DNA from: Streptomyces fuscichromogenes
Lineage (GTDB): Bacteria > Actinomycetota > Actinomycetes > Streptomycetales > Streptomycetaceae
Direction of reading: 5' to 3'
NCBI RefSeq assembly: GCF_014645815.1
Contig: NZ_BMML01000011.1
Span: 243,199 to 307,198 of the forward strand
Length of the DNA: 64,000 nucleotides
Made by a program: the position numbers and the translations under genes. Under the pieces are notes generated by a model. It was not told where the DNA came from, searched no databases, and was given only the letters and a program-made list of their open reading frames with translations. Positions 50,711-60,197 of the stretch are shown here, piece after piece; within the stretch, counting starts at the first letter, position 1, and each line of letters opens with the position of its first letter.

Positions 50711-52324
50711 TTACTTGGTGGCGTAGACGGCCAGGGGGCTCACGAAGGGAGCGCCCGCGCTGACCTTCACTCCGCCGATGCCGGGCCGGACGTAGTAGTT
50801 GACCGGGGTGAAGGCGACCGGGGCGTACCAGGCGTTCTTCACCAGGTACTCCTGCATCTGCTGGTCGAGCTTCGCGCGCTCGGCGGGCTCGGCGGCGGCC
50901 GCCTTGTTGAACAGTTCGGTCAGTTCGGGAGCGGTGCTGCCGAAGCCGTTGAAGACCTTCGAGCCGGGCATGAAGAGGTCCAGGCCCTCCAGGTACATCG
51001 GCTCCTCGGTGAACCCGCCGGAGACGGCCGGGTACTTGTGGTTGGTCTGGTCCTCGACGAAGGTGGTGATGCTGGTGACCGCGGTGACCTTCACCTTGAT
51101 GCCGACCTTGGAGAGCTGACCGGCGATCGCCTCGGCCATGGTGTCGAAGCCGACGAAGGTGGCGGCCAGGACGGGCAGGGTGAAGCCGTCCGCGTAGCCG
51201 GCCTGCTTGAGCAGCTGCTTGGCCTTGGCCGGGTCGTAGGGGTATTCCTTCGCCAGGTCGGCGGAGTAGCCGTCGCCGCCCTTGATGACGGTCTGCACGG
51301 TCGGTGTCCCGGCCGAGCCGAGCAGGGCCTTGGTGACCGCGTCGCGGTCGATGGCGTAGTTGATGGCCTGGCGGACCCGGACGTCGCCGAGCGGCTTGGA
51401 GACCTCGCCCGCGCGGTCGATCAGGCTCAGCCCCTGGAGGATGACCGGGAGGCCGACGGTGGACATGCCGGCGGCCTTGGCGGAGGCGGCGGAGGTGTAG
51501 TCGCCCTTGTAGACGTCGATCTGGCCGGTCTTCATGGCGTTGACCGCGGTCTGGCCGTTCTGCACGATCCGGATCACGATCTTCTTGTAGTGCTGCTTGG
51601 ACTTGTCGTAGTAGCCGGGGTTGGCGGTGTACGTGTAATGGTCGCCGGCCACGCTGTCGGACGGCTGGTAGATGTAGGGACCCGCGCCCTGGCTGGTCTT
51701 GGTCGGCGTCAGGCTCGACGTGCTCGCCAGGCCCTTGGGGCTGATGATCTGGCCGATGCCGTACGACTGGGTCAGCAGGGTGGGCAGGATCGGGTTGGCC
51801 TTGGCCAGCTTGATGGTCAGGGCGAGCGGACCGGTGGCGGTGATGGTGGCGTCCGTCAGGTAGTGCGCCTGGTTGCCCTGGGCCTTCTTCGCGTACTCCA
51901 GGGAGGCCTTGACCGCGTCGGCGGTGACCGCCTCGCCGTCGGCGAACTTCACGCCAGGGCGCAGGGTGACCGAGAGCTCGGTGTTGCCGGAGCCCACGTA
52001 CTTCCAGGACTTCGCCAGCGCCGGCTGCACGGTGCCCTCGGGGGAGAGGTAGAACAGGGACTCGTACGACAGCATCGTGAAGTCGACGGAGCCGAGGTCG
52101 GCGGTGCCCGGGTTGAGGGCGGTCGGGGCCTGCTGCTCGGCGACGGTCAGCGTGTCCCCGGCGACGGACTTGCCGGTGTCCTGGGCGCCGGTGGCCGTGT
52201 TCTTGCCGCCGCCGCAGGCGGTCAGGGTCAGGGAGAGCGCGGCGCACGCGGCGACGAGGCCGGTGCGAGCGGTCCGGACGGTTCTGGGGGCGAGCCCGCG
52301 GGAGGTGCGGTCGAGGGAGTGCAT
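50711..52324 (-). CDS. ABC transporter substrate-binding lipoprotein (SBP family 5)
   Basis: A 537-residue extracellular binding protein of the dipeptide/nickel class. The signal ends in a lipobox LTAC with C37 as the lipidated residue. SBP_bac_5 features include LNPGTADLGSVDFTMLSYES and VRQAINYAIDRDAV. ATG at 52324 follows AAGGAG. It is the first gene of a minus-strand operon with DppB, the DppC-D fusion, DppF and the aldehyde dehydrogenase. Confidence 0.9.
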   Translation of the reverse strand: MHSLDRTSRGLAPRTVRTARTGLVAACAALSLTLTACGGGKNTATGAQDTGKSVAGDTLTVAEQQAPTALNPGTADLGSVDFTMLSYESLFYLSPEGTVQPALAKSWKYVGSGNTELSVTLRPGVKFADGEAVTADAVKASLEYAKKAQGNQAHYLTDATITATGPLALTIKLAKANPILPTLLTQSYGIGQIISPKGLASTSSLTPTKTSQGAGPYIYQPSDSVAGDHYTYTANPGYYDKSKQHYKKIVIRIVQNGQTAVNAMKTGQIDVYKGDYTSAASAKAAGMSTVGLPVILQGLSLIDRAGEVSKPLGDVRVRQAINYAIDRDAVTKALLGSAGTPTVQTVIKGGDGYSADLAKEYPYDPAKAKQLLKQAGYADGFTLPVLAATFVGFDTMAEAIAGQLSKVGIKVKVTAVTSITTFVEDQTNHKYPAVSGGFTEEPMYLEGLDLFMPGSKVFNGFGSTAPELTELFNKAAAAEPAERAKLDQQMQEYLVKNAWYAPVAFTPVNYYVRPGIGGVKVSAGAPFVSPLAVYATK

Positions 52325-52892
52325 GTACTTCTCCTTGCGGCACGGGAGGTCCGCCAGGGCAACAGGGGCCGGAAGGCGGGCAGCTGGGTGTGATGAGGAA
52401 CATCTGCACGTGCCGGGCGCGGACGAGGGGGTCGCGGGGCCCGGGCGGCGCCCGGGAGGAGGGGCCACCTGCGCATGTTCACGGAGGGTGCGAGTCGGCC
52501 GGCGGAGGGCCGGGAGGTGCGGAGGTTCGGGTGCGTCGCGGGGGACCGCCGTGCGGTGCCGGCCGGAGCGGGCCGTGCGAAACCGGCGGTCCTCAGTGAT
52601 GAGCGGCGACGAACCGGAGGTGCTCCCGCTGCTCGCGAGGATCAGGCTCAGGTACTGAGGTGGTGCCGGTCCACCGGGGGCTGGCCGGTGAACCGGGGCC
52701 TGGGTGTCGTTCGGCCGCGGTGCGGACGAGACACGATCGGCCCGGTGGTGTAACCCTGATGAAACGCGGCCCTGCTGTCCAGCATCCGTGCAAGGGGAAA
52801 TGGGTGCCGGACGCGCAAGATAAGCGTGCGGATCATGGACTGGTGTACAGGCCGGACCTTGTTGTACAGGCAATGGCCTCTGCGGGCAGGCG
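52325..52892. other. ABC operon promoter region
   Basis: About 570 bases with no gene. Two direct repeats of TGTACAGGC (near 52842-52875) sit just past the IclR stop, and a hairpin terminator lies at 52666-52696. Confidence 0.45.
52666..52696 (-). terminator. Hairpin beyond the IclR gene
   Basis: 12-bp stem with one mismatch (CCGGTCCACCGG / CCGGTGAACCGG), 7-nt loop, about 200 nt past the IclR stop. Confidence 0.5.
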
Positions 52893-53696
52893 TCAGCCCA
52901 GCAGGCCGTGCAGCGCCTCCGCCGTCGTGCGTACGGTGTCGGCCCAGCCCACCAGGGCCTCCCGCGACTCCAGGAACGCGATCGTCGAGACGTTGACCGC
53001 GCCGACGACCGTGCCCTTGGCGTTGCGGACCGGTACGGCCAGGCAGCGTACGCCGGGTTCGTTCTCCTCGTCGTCCAGGGCGAAACCCCGTGCGCGCACC
53101 TTGGCGAGTTCCGCGCGCAGTTCGGCGAGGTCGGTCAGGGAGTTCTCCGTTCGCGGTGGCAGGCCCAGTCTGGCCACCAGCGCGGTGAGTTCCCCGTCCG
53201 CCAGACCGGCGAGGACGCACTTGCCGATGGCGGTGGTGTGCAGCGCGAGCTGCTGGCCGACCCGGGAGGAGTCCTGCACGGCGTTCGGTCCGGACACCTT
53301 GACCAGCAGGGTCACCGCGTCGCCGGTGCGTACGCCCATGTGCACGGTGTGGCCGATGCGCCGGCCGAGCACTTCGAGTTCGGCCCGCATCACCTGGTCC
53401 TCCTCGCAGCCCTGGGTGATCCGGGCCGCGAGAGCGCGGATCCGCGGGCCGGGGCCGTAGCCGCCGGAGCCGTCCGAGGCCAGGAAGCCGGCCGTCACCA
53501 GGTAGTTCACGATGCGGTGTGCGCTGGCCTTGGGTACCCCGGCGGCCGTGGCGATGTCGCCCAGACGGTGCGGGTAGCCGGGGGCCGAGGCGGCCTCCAG
53601 CAGGTTGAGCGCCTTGTCGGTGGCGTTGCCCGCTAGCGAGCTGCGTCCTCCGCGTCCTGTCGTCTGTGAGTCCTCGGAAGTTTCGATCCCGGCCAT
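52893..53696 (-). CDS. IclR-family transcriptional regulator
   Basis: A 267-residue IclR protein: winged helix-turn-helix at about residues 22-75 (ATDKALNLLEAASAPGYPHR, IATAAGVPKASAHRIVNYL) and a GAF-like effector domain (about 95-260) with GQQLALHTTAIGKCVLAGL and VRCLAVPVRNAKGTVVGAVN. ATG at 53696 is used; longer frames run into the divergent promoter. It is divergent from an esterase and also upstream of the ABC importer, so it may control either or both. Confidence 0.88.
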   Translation of the reverse strand: MAGIETSEDSQTTGRGGRSSLAGNATDKALNLLEAASAPGYPHRLGDIATAAGVPKASAHRIVNYLVTAGFLASDGSGGYGPGPRIRALAARITQGCEEDQVMRAELEVLGRRIGHTVHMGVRTGDAVTLLVKVSGPNAVQDSSRVGQQLALHTTAIGKCVLAGLADGELTALVARLGLPPRTENSLTDLAELRAELAKVRARGFALDDEENEPGVRCLAVPVRNAKGTVVGAVNVSTIAFLESREALVGWADTVRTTAEALHGLLG

Positions 53697-53729
53697 TGAC
53701 AGGCTCCCGTCGCACGGTTTCACTGATGA

Positions 53730-53770
53730 GCGTTCCACAAGAGAGTACAGCATTTCACGTAATGGAACGC
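53730..53770. promoter_or_regulatory. Candidate IclR operator
   Basis: Perfect 8-bp arms GCGTTCCA and TGGAACGC separated by 25 nt, in the 157-nt divergent region between the IclR and esterase genes. Arm sequence resembles half-sites of known IclR proteins. Confidence 0.5.
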
Positions 53771-53853
53771 CGGGTTGGTGGGTCGGAGGGCTGCCGCATC
53801 CACCACGGAGGTCCCGGTACCGCACCACGACCATCCCCGAGAGGACAAGCCCC

Positions 53854-54720
53854 GTGCCCGAGAAGGTCCACAAGGTACGCACCACCCCCGAGCAGATGGC
53901 AGAGATCGAACAACAGTGGGTCGACGAGGTCCAGGAGGACCAGGAACTCACCACCTTCGGTCTCTACCCGCAGCCCTCGCGCGGCAGCGCGGACGCCCAG
54001 GGCAGCTACCAGCTCTATCTCCCGCCGCAGTACGCGACCGAGCCCGAACGACGGTTCCCTGTCATCTACTGGCTGCACGGCGGTTTCGGCAACGCCCGCC
54101 AGGGTTCCGAAATGGTTGCGCGGATCGACAAGGCGGTCCGGGGCGAGGTCATGCCCCCGGCGATCGTGGTCGTACCGCAGATCCTGCCGATCGGCTGGTA
54201 CGTCGACTCCAAGGACGGCGCCCGCCCGCTCGCCCAGATCACCGCCTTCGACCTGGTCCGGCACATGGACGACACCTACCGGACGATTCCGGAAGCCGCC
54301 GCCCGCACCGTCGAGGGCTTCTCCATGGGCGGCTTCGGCGCCCTGCACCTCGGCCTGAAGTACCCGAAGATCTTCGGCAAGGTGTCCGCGGTCGCCCCCG
54401 CGATCCTGCGCTTCCTCAAGGACGAGCCGGAGGACCGGGTGAACAACACCTACTTCGGCGACCAGGAGTACTACGACCTCTGCCACCCCTGGAGCCTGGT
54501 CCTGGCCAACGCCCCGGAACTGCGCCGCACCAGCCAGGTCCGGCTGCTGTCCGGCCGGCTCGACACCCGCCTCGCCCCCACCATCCGGGACCTGGACATC
54601 CGCTTCACCGACCTCGGAGTGCCGCACGACTTCTTCGAGTTCCCGGACGCGGACCACGAGTACGCGGACATCATGGACGGCTACGGCGACAAGTACTACG
54701 CGTGGTGGCGCACCGCCTGA
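53854..54720 (+). CDS. Esterase (EstD/feruloyl-esterase-like alpha/beta hydrolase)
   Basis: A 288-residue putative esterase. PVIYWLHGGFGN forms the oxyanion region, the nucleophile is S157 in EGFSMGGFGALH, and Asp and His lie near the C-terminus (DADHEYADIM). There is no signal peptide, so it acts inside the cell. GTG at 53854 follows GAGAGGAC. Divergent from the IclR gene, which probably represses it. Confidence 0.85.
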   Translation: MPEKVHKVRTTPEQMAEIEQQWVDEVQEDQELTTFGLYPQPSRGSADAQGSYQLYLPPQYATEPERRFPVIYWLHGGFGNARQGSEMVARIDKAVRGEVMPPAIVVVPQILPIGWYVDSKDGARPLAQITAFDLVRHMDDTYRTIPEAAARTVEGFSMGGFGALHLGLKYPKIFGKVSAVAPAILRFLKDEPEDRVNNTYFGDQEYYDLCHPWSLVLANAPELRRTSQVRLLSGRLDTRLAPTIRDLDIRFTDLGVPHDFFEFPDADHEYADIMDGYGDKYYAWWRTA

Positions 54721-55043
54721 CGGCCTGCGCCCACCTTGCTCCAGCGGGTTGAGCATCCCGTCCGGGGTGTTCCTCGCACCCGAGTCACCACCGTGCCCCC
54801 TTTTTTTCTCACCGGTTCCCGACCGGCCCTCGCCCTCGGCCCACCGGTGCGGCCGCCCGCGCCCCGGGGCGCCTCCCCGAACACCCGTCCCGGCCGCGGG
54901 ACCACACGCCCGTCCGGCGCGCGCCGTGGTCCTGGACGGCCCTGTCCCGGGGCGCTGGCCTCTTTGACGGGACATTCACCGTCGTCGCCAGCGGGCACAG
55001 ACATCGACTCGGTGACCCCATCTCCTCGAAAGGCAGCGCGACC
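54721..55043. other. Esterase-CMD intergenic region
   Basis: 323 bases with a short T-run near 54800 and no gene. It should hold the promoter of the next operon; a TTGACG at 54964-54969 lacks a clear -10. Confidence 0.4.
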
Positions 55044-55619
55044 ATGCGACTGACCCCGCTGACCAGCCTCACCCCCGAGCAGACCGACCTGCTCGACACC
55101 ATCGTCGGCCCCGGCGTCGAACCACCCCCGCCCTTCCTCGTCTGGGCGCGCAACATGGAACTCGCCCACTGGGTGGAGAACCTCGGCCGGTACTGCCGCA
55201 ACGAGTCCCGGTTCCCGCAGAAGCTGCGTGAGCTGAGCGTGCTGATCGCCGGCCGCCACTTCGACAGCCAGGCCGCCTGGAACGCCCACATCCAGCAGGC
55301 CGTCGAGGAAGGCATTCCGGCCGAGTGCCTCGACCGCCTCGCCCGCGGCGAGGACCCCGGCTTCAAGGCGGAGGACGAGCGGGTCTTCCACGCCTTCGCC
55401 CACGAGATGCTGTACGACCACTTCGTCACGGACGTCACCTACGCCGAGGCCATCGAACTGTTCGGTGAGGACGGTGTGCTGGACCTGATCGGCTGCATCG
55501 GCAGCTTCAGCATGTCGGCGATGATGCTCAATACCTTCCAGATCCCGCTGCGCCCGCACCTGCCCCGGCCCTTCGCCGACGTCGACGGATTCCGGCGGGT
55601 CTCCGGAGGCGACGCCTGA
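55044..55619 (+). CDS. Carboxymuconolactone-decarboxylase-family protein
   Basis: A 191-residue all-helical protein of the CMD/AhpD family (KLRELSVLIAGRHFDSQAAW NAHI region at about residues 66-90). The Cys pair of AhpD peroxidases is absent, so a decarboxylase/hydrolase-type role on a ring-cleavage product is more likely, but unproven. ATG follows GAAAGG. It starts a tightly coupled operon with the aldo/keto reductase, MFS and sugar-acid kinase genes. Confidence 0.82.
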   Translation: MRLTPLTSLTPEQTDLLDTIVGPGVEPPPPFLVWARNMELAHWVENLGRYCRNESRFPQKLRELSVLIAGRHFDSQAAWNAHIQQAVEEGIPAECLDRLARGEDPGFKAEDERVFHAFAHEMLYDHFVTDVTYAEAIELFGEDGVLDLIGCIGSFSMSAMMLNTFQIPLRPHLPRPFADVDGFRRVSGGDA

Positions 55620-56551
55620 TGCCACGTTCCCCGCTGCAGTTGCTCGACGGACTCCTCGACGAGGACGGCATGGAGAGCGCCGCGCACCGCTTCGTCCTCG
55701 GCGGCCCGTTCGGAGCGGAGCCCGCCGAGACCACCGCCGAGCGCCTCGCCCACTTCGCCGACGCCGGCGGACTGCTCGTCGAGACCTCCCACAGCTACGC
55801 CGGCGGCCGGGCCGAGGCGGCGGTCGGTCAGTGGCTGCGTGCCAACCCCGGGACGCTCGGCGTGGCGACCAAGGTCGGCCACGACACGACCGGCGGCGAC
55901 ATCCCGCTGGACCGGGACACCGTGTTCGCGCACGTACGTTCCGCGCTGGACAACCTCGACGTCGAGGTCATCGACGTCCTCCTCTACCACTGCGACGACC
56001 CCACCCGGTCCGTGGCCGAGCTCGCGGACACCCTCGTGGGCCTCGTCGACGCCGGACACGTGCGCCGCGTCGGCGTCTCCAACTGGCGGGCGGAACGCCT
56101 GTCGGAGCTCGCCGCCGCACTCGTGGACCGGGGCCACACGCCCGTCGCCAGCTACCAGTTCAGCCTCGCCGAACCCGATCCGGCCCTGCTGGAAGGCAGC
56201 CTGCACGCCGACAACGCCGTCCTCGATGTCGTACGCACCCACCGCCTGCCGCTGCTCGGCTGGTCCTCGCAGGCCCGCGGCTACTTCGCGCGCACCACAC
56301 CGAAGGAGCACAACGGCAGACCCGATCCCTATGACACCGAGGACAACCGCGCCCGACGGCTGCGCTGCCGGGAACTCGCCGAACAGCTCGACTCCCGGCC
56401 CGAGACCGTCGCCCTGGCCTGGACTCTCCACCATCCCGGCGTGTGGCCGTCCATCGGCGCGCGGACGACCGCCCAGATCGACAACTCGCTGCAGGCGCGC
56501 CGCCTCACCCTGACCGAGGAGCAGGTCCACTGGCTCCGCCACGGCCGGTGA
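55619..56551 (+). CDS. Aldo/keto reductase
   Basis: A 310-residue TIM-barrel reductase. The tetrad region is visible: a Tyr in ETSHSYAGGRAE, Lys in GVATKVGHD and His in VLLYHCDD, with RRVGVSNW and the nucleotide-binding C-terminal WPSIGARTTAQID. It reduces an aldehyde or ketone with NADPH. Its ATG overlaps the preceding stop (TGATG). Confidence 0.88.
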   Translation: MPRSPLQLLDGLLDEDGMESAAHRFVLGGPFGAEPAETTAERLAHFADAGGLLVETSHSYAGGRAEAAVGQWLRANPGTLGVATKVGHDTTGGDIPLDRDTVFAHVRSALDNLDVEVIDVLLYHCDDPTRSVAELADTLVGLVDAGHVRRVGVSNWRAERLSELAAALVDRGHTPVASYQFSLAEPDPALLEGSLHADNAVLDVVRTHRLPLLGWSSQARGYFARTTPKEHNGRPDPYDTEDNRARRLRCRELAEQLDSRPETVALAWTLHHPGVWPSIGARTTAQIDNSLQARRLTLTEEQVHWLRHGR

Positions 56552-58041
56552 GCTCCGGGCAGCCGACCGGGCCGCGCTTCGGTCACCGCGTCTCCGCGAA
56601 GGTCGCCGTCTGCGGTGTGTTCGTCGCCGCGAACTTCATGGCCATCATGGACACCACGATCGTCAACGTGGCTCTTCCGGCCATCGGCCGCGATTTCGAG
56701 GTGGACACCTCCGGTCTGAGCTCGGTCAACATCGGCTACCTGGTGGCCCTCGCGGTCTTCATCCCCGTCTCCGGCTGGTTGGGCAACCGCTTCGGCACGC
56801 GGCGCACCGCCCTGAGCGCCCTGATGCTGTTCACCGTGGCCTCCGCGCTGTGCGCCACCGCCGGCTCGCTCGCAGCACTCACCGGGTACCGCGTGCTGCA
56901 GGGCGTCGGCGGCGGGCTGCTCGCCCCCGTCGGGATGACCATGATGCTACGCGCGTTCCCCGTGTCCGAGCGGCTGCGCGCGCAGCAGTACGTCATGCTG
57001 CCGACCGCGGTCGCCCCGGCCCTCGGGCCGGTCCTGGGCGGCTGGCTGGTGGACACCGCCTCCTGGCACTGGGTGTTCCTCGTCAACCTGCCCGTCGGAG
57101 TCCTCGCCCTGCTCTTCGGGGCGGCTGTCCTGCCCGACTTCCCCGGCCGGGGCGCACCCCGTTTCGACGTGCCCGGCTTCGTCCTCGCGGGCGGCGGCCT
57201 CGCTGCGGTCCTGTATGCCCTCACCGGCGCCCCGGAGCGGGGCTGGGGAAGCACCGGCACGCTGGTTCCGCTGGTGGGCGGCGCGGTGTTCCTCGTCGCG
57301 CTCGTTCCGTGGGAGCTGCGGACCGCCCACCCGATGATCGACCTGCGGGTGGCCGAGGACCAGCTGTTCCGCACGACCCAGTTGGTCCTGCTGCCGACGG
57401 GGGCGGCGTTCATGGGCGTGCTGTACCTGTATCCCCAGTTCCTCCAGACCGACCTGGGCTACGACGCGCTCCACTCGGGCCTGGCCACGTTCCCGGAGGC
57501 GCTCGGCATGCTGACCGCCTCCCAGGTCGTGCCCCGCCTCCACGAACGAGTCCGGCCAAGCCGCCTGATGGTCGCGGGCGGTACGGGCGCCGCCCTGGTC
57601 ATCGTCCTCCTGGCGGTCCTCACGGTCTCTCCGCATCCGCTTGCCCTGTACCCGTCGATGTACCTCCTCGGCACCTCGGTCGGCATGCTCTTCGCCAGCG
57701 CCCAGAACGCCGCCTTCGTCACCATCCCACCGGTACGCACGGCCGACGCCACCACCCTCCTCAACATGCAGCGGCAGACCGCGGGCGCGTTCGGGGTGGC
57801 CCTGGCCGGAACCCTGACGGCGTCCCTCGTCCCCACGGCCGTCACCGGCACCGCCTTCGCCGACCGCATCGCCTTCATCACCCTGGCCGCCCTGTGCCTG
57901 GGTGCGGCAGTCCTGGCCCTGCGCGTCAGCGACCGACGGGTCCGGGAGGCGTACGACGCCACCGACCCGCGTTCCGACCGAGAAGAGTCCGCGCGACCAG
58001 GACGCGCTCTGGACAACGCCGAAGCGGATCCGAGGTCATGA
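56548..58041 (+). CDS. MFS transporter, DHA2 (14-segment) drug/metabolite exporter type
   Basis: A 497-residue transporter with about 14 hydrophobic segments. FMAIMDTTIVNVALPAIG in segment 1 and the motif C-like ALGPVLGGWLVD in segment 5 identify the EmrB/QacA (DHA2) family. GTG at 56548 overlaps the aldo/keto reductase stop (GTGA). It may export or import a compound handled by the operon. A hydrophilic C-terminal tail of ~35 residues is present. Confidence 0.88.
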   Translation: MSSGQPTGPRFGHRVSAKVAVCGVFVAANFMAIMDTTIVNVALPAIGRDFEVDTSGLSSVNIGYLVALAVFIPVSGWLGNRFGTRRTALSALMLFTVASALCATAGSLAALTGYRVLQGVGGGLLAPVGMTMMLRAFPVSERLRAQQYVMLPTAVAPALGPVLGGWLVDTASWHWVFLVNLPVGVLALLFGAAVLPDFPGRGAPRFDVPGFVLAGGGLAAVLYALTGAPERGWGSTGTLVPLVGGAVFLVALVPWELRTAHPMIDLRVAEDQLFRTTQLVLLPTGAAFMGVLYLYPQFLQTDLGYDALHSGLATFPEALGMLTASQVVPRLHERVRPSRLMVAGGTGAALVIVLLAVLTVSPHPLALYPSMYLLGTSVGMLFASAQNAAFVTIPPVRTADATTLLNMQRQTAGAFGVALAGTLTASLVPTAVTGTAFADRIAFITLAALCLGAAVLALRVSDRRVREAYDATDPRSDREESARPGRALDNAEADPRS

Positions 58042-59015
58042 CCCACACACCCACCCCGGTGGAGATCCTCGCCGTCGGTGAGCCGATGCTGGAGTTCAAC
58101 TCCGACGCCGACGGGGCACTGGAGGACGCCGAGTCCTTCGCGGTCGGCTACGGCGGTGACACGTCCAACTTCCTCGTCGCGGCGGCCCGTTCCGGTGCCC
58201 GTACCGGATACGTCACCCGGGTCGGCGACGACGCCTTCGGTACCGTGCTCACCCGGCTGTGGGAGCGCGAAGGCGTCGACACCGCGCACGTCACGCGCGA
58301 GGCGGGCGGCCGGACGGGGATCTACTTCATCGCCCGCGGTCCCGCCGGACACGGCTTCACCTACTACCGGGCGGACTCCCCGGCGAGCCGGCTGGCCCCC
58401 GCCGACGTTCCCGAACAGGCCGTGGCCGAGGCGCGGTTGCTGCATGTCACCGGCATCACCCAGGCCATCAGCACCTCGGCGTGCGACGCGGCCTTCCACG
58501 CGATGGCGGTGGCCCGCGCCCACGGCACGTTGGTCACCTACGACCCCAATCACCGGCCCGCGCTGTGGTCGCAGGAACGGGCCAGAGCCGTGATCCTGCG
58601 GAGCCTGGAACTGTGCGACATCGCGCTTCCCAACCTCGACGAAGGCAGGATGCTCACGGGCGAGCAGTCACCGCAGGCGGTGCTGCGCGCACTGTCCGCC
58701 CGAGGCCCGCGGGTGGTGGTGCTGAAGCTGGGAGAGGAAGGGGCCATGGTGGCAGAGGACGGCGAGACGACCCATGTTCCGCCGCACCCGGTGTCCGCCG
58801 TGGACGCGTCCGGTGCGGGCGACGCCTTCGACGGGGCGTTCGCCGCCCGGCTCGTGGCGGAGGACACACCGGTGGAGGCGGCACGGTACGCGGCGGTCGC
58901 CGCGGCTCTCACCACCACGGGACACGGCGCCGTCCGTCCGATCCCGGAACGCCGCACGGTACTGCGCCACCTTCCCGCACCGCACGAGCCCTCCGTGAGC
59001 ACAGCGGGCGGATGA
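58038..59015 (+). CDS. PfkB-family sugar kinase (2-keto-3-deoxygluconate kinase-like)
   Basis: A 325-residue ribokinase-fold kinase. VGEPMLEFNSDADG at the N-terminus, VGYGGDTSNFLVAAARSGA for sugar binding, VTYDPNHRPALW and the catalytic DASGAGDAFDGAF motif with base D262. The sugar-binding phrases resemble KdgK, which phosphorylates 2-keto-3-deoxygluconate. Its ATG overlaps the MFS stop (ATGA), so four genes form one translationally coupled operon, perhaps for an oxidised sugar or sugar acid. Confidence 0.85.
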   Translation: MTHTPTPVEILAVGEPMLEFNSDADGALEDAESFAVGYGGDTSNFLVAAARSGARTGYVTRVGDDAFGTVLTRLWEREGVDTAHVTREAGGRTGIYFIARGPAGHGFTYYRADSPASRLAPADVPEQAVAEARLLHVTGITQAISTSACDAAFHAMAVARAHGTLVTYDPNHRPALWSQERARAVILRSLELCDIALPNLDEGRMLTGEQSPQAVLRALSARGPRVVVLKLGEEGAMVAEDGETTHVPPHPVSAVDASGAGDAFDGAFAARLVAEDTPVEAARYAAVAAALTTTGHGAVRPIPERRTVLRHLPAPHEPSVSTAGG

Positions 59016-59090
59016 AGGGGCCCGGATCTCTTGGCCGTGCCGGGGGACCGCGCTGGTGCGGCCGACCCGGGGCTGGGGCGGCGAGTGCGG

Positions 59091-60038
59091 CTACCAGGAG
59101 CGGGCGGCGCGCTGGAGGGTGTCGCGTACCCGGATCACGTCGGGGTTGGCCTCGGCGCCGGGGCGCTGGACGAGGAACAGGGTGTTGAGCGGTGGCTCCT
59201 GCGGGGTGTGGAGGAGGACGAGCCGGCCGGAGTCGAGGTACTCCTGGCACAGTGAACGGGGCAGCACGCTGAAGCCGGCGCCCGCGTTGACCGCGGAGAG
59301 CACCGCGTACAGGTTGGGCACGGTGACGGCGGCACGGGCGGTGAGCTGCCTGCCGAACACGGTGCGCCAGTAGCGGCGGACGATCGGCAGGTCCTCCGCG
59401 TAGGTCACCATGGGCACCTCGCGCAGGGTGGCGCCCGGATCGTTAGCCTCCGGGTGTCCGGCGAGGCGTTCGGCCCAGGCCGGGCTCGCGACCAGGAGGT
59501 ACTCCTCGTCGGCGAGGGGTACCGACTCCAGCGCCCGGCCGCGGGGCCGCCGGGTGGCGATGACCAGGTCGTGGCGGCCTTGCCGCATCTCCTCAAGGAG
59601 CGGTTCGGGCAGTCCCTGGGTGACCCGGAGCTGGACGCCGTCGGCGACGAGCGGGACGAGCGCGGGAAGGACCCGTACGCACAGCAGCTCCGAGGGACCG
59701 GCCAGGTGCACTGGCGCGGCGAGCGCGTCGGACTCCTCCAGGTCGCTCAGCGCGTCGAGCGGGGCGGCGATCTGTCCGGCCATCTCGTGGGCGTACGGCG
59801 TGGGTTCCACGCCTCGGGGCAGCCGGGTGAACAGCTCGCGGCCGGTCTGCTGCTCCAGGGTGCGGATCTGCGCGGTCACGGTCGGCTGGGACAGGCCGAG
59901 CAGTGGTGCCGCCGCCGTGAAGGACCCCGCGCGGTACACGGCAAGGAAGGTCCGCAGCAGGTTGAGGTCCGCGTGCTGCGGGAGCTGCTTGCCCTCGGTC
60001 CCTCGGGGCGTGGCCGTGGTGTGCGCCTGGTTCTTCAT
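59091..60038 (-). CDS. LysR-family transcriptional regulator
   Basis: A 315-residue LysR protein. Helix-turn-helix at about residues 23-82 (ADLNLLRTFLAVYRAGSFTA, LGLSQPTVTAQIRTLEQQTG) and a periplasmic-binding-fold effector domain (residues ~100-300). ATG at 60038; longer frames enter the divergent promoter. It is divergent from the DJ-1 gene, its probable target. Confidence 0.9.
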   Translation of the reverse strand: MKNQAHTTATPRGTEGKQLPQHADLNLLRTFLAVYRAGSFTAAAPLLGLSQPTVTAQIRTLEQQTGRELFTRLPRGVEPTPYAHEMAGQIAAPLDALSDLEESDALAAPVHLAGPSELLCVRVLPALVPLVADGVQLRVTQGLPEPLLEEMRQGRHDLVIATRRPRGRALESVPLADEEYLLVASPAWAERLAGHPEANDPGATLREVPMVTYAEDLPIVRRYWRTVFGRQLTARAAVTVPNLYAVLSAVNAGAGFSVLPRSLCQEYLDSGRLVLLHTPQEPPLNTLFLVQRPGAEANPDVIRVRDTLQRAARSW

Positions 60039-60062
60039 GGCGTCCAGCCTAGCCGTTCGTGT

Positions 60063-60078
60063 CATCGGCATTCCGATG
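60063..60078. promoter_or_regulatory. Candidate LysR box
   Basis: CATCGG/CCGATG inverted repeat with a 4-nt centre, 25 nt before the LysR start in the 160-nt divergent region. Confidence 0.5.
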
Positions 60079-60197
60079 GCGGAAATCGACATCCCTATTG
60101 GCAGGCAGATGGCTTCCCGTCCTAGCCTGAGATCCGTCACCGAGTGGCGGCTACCCGCCCGAGTGACGACGATGCAGCAGGGACAGGGGAGAGGCAG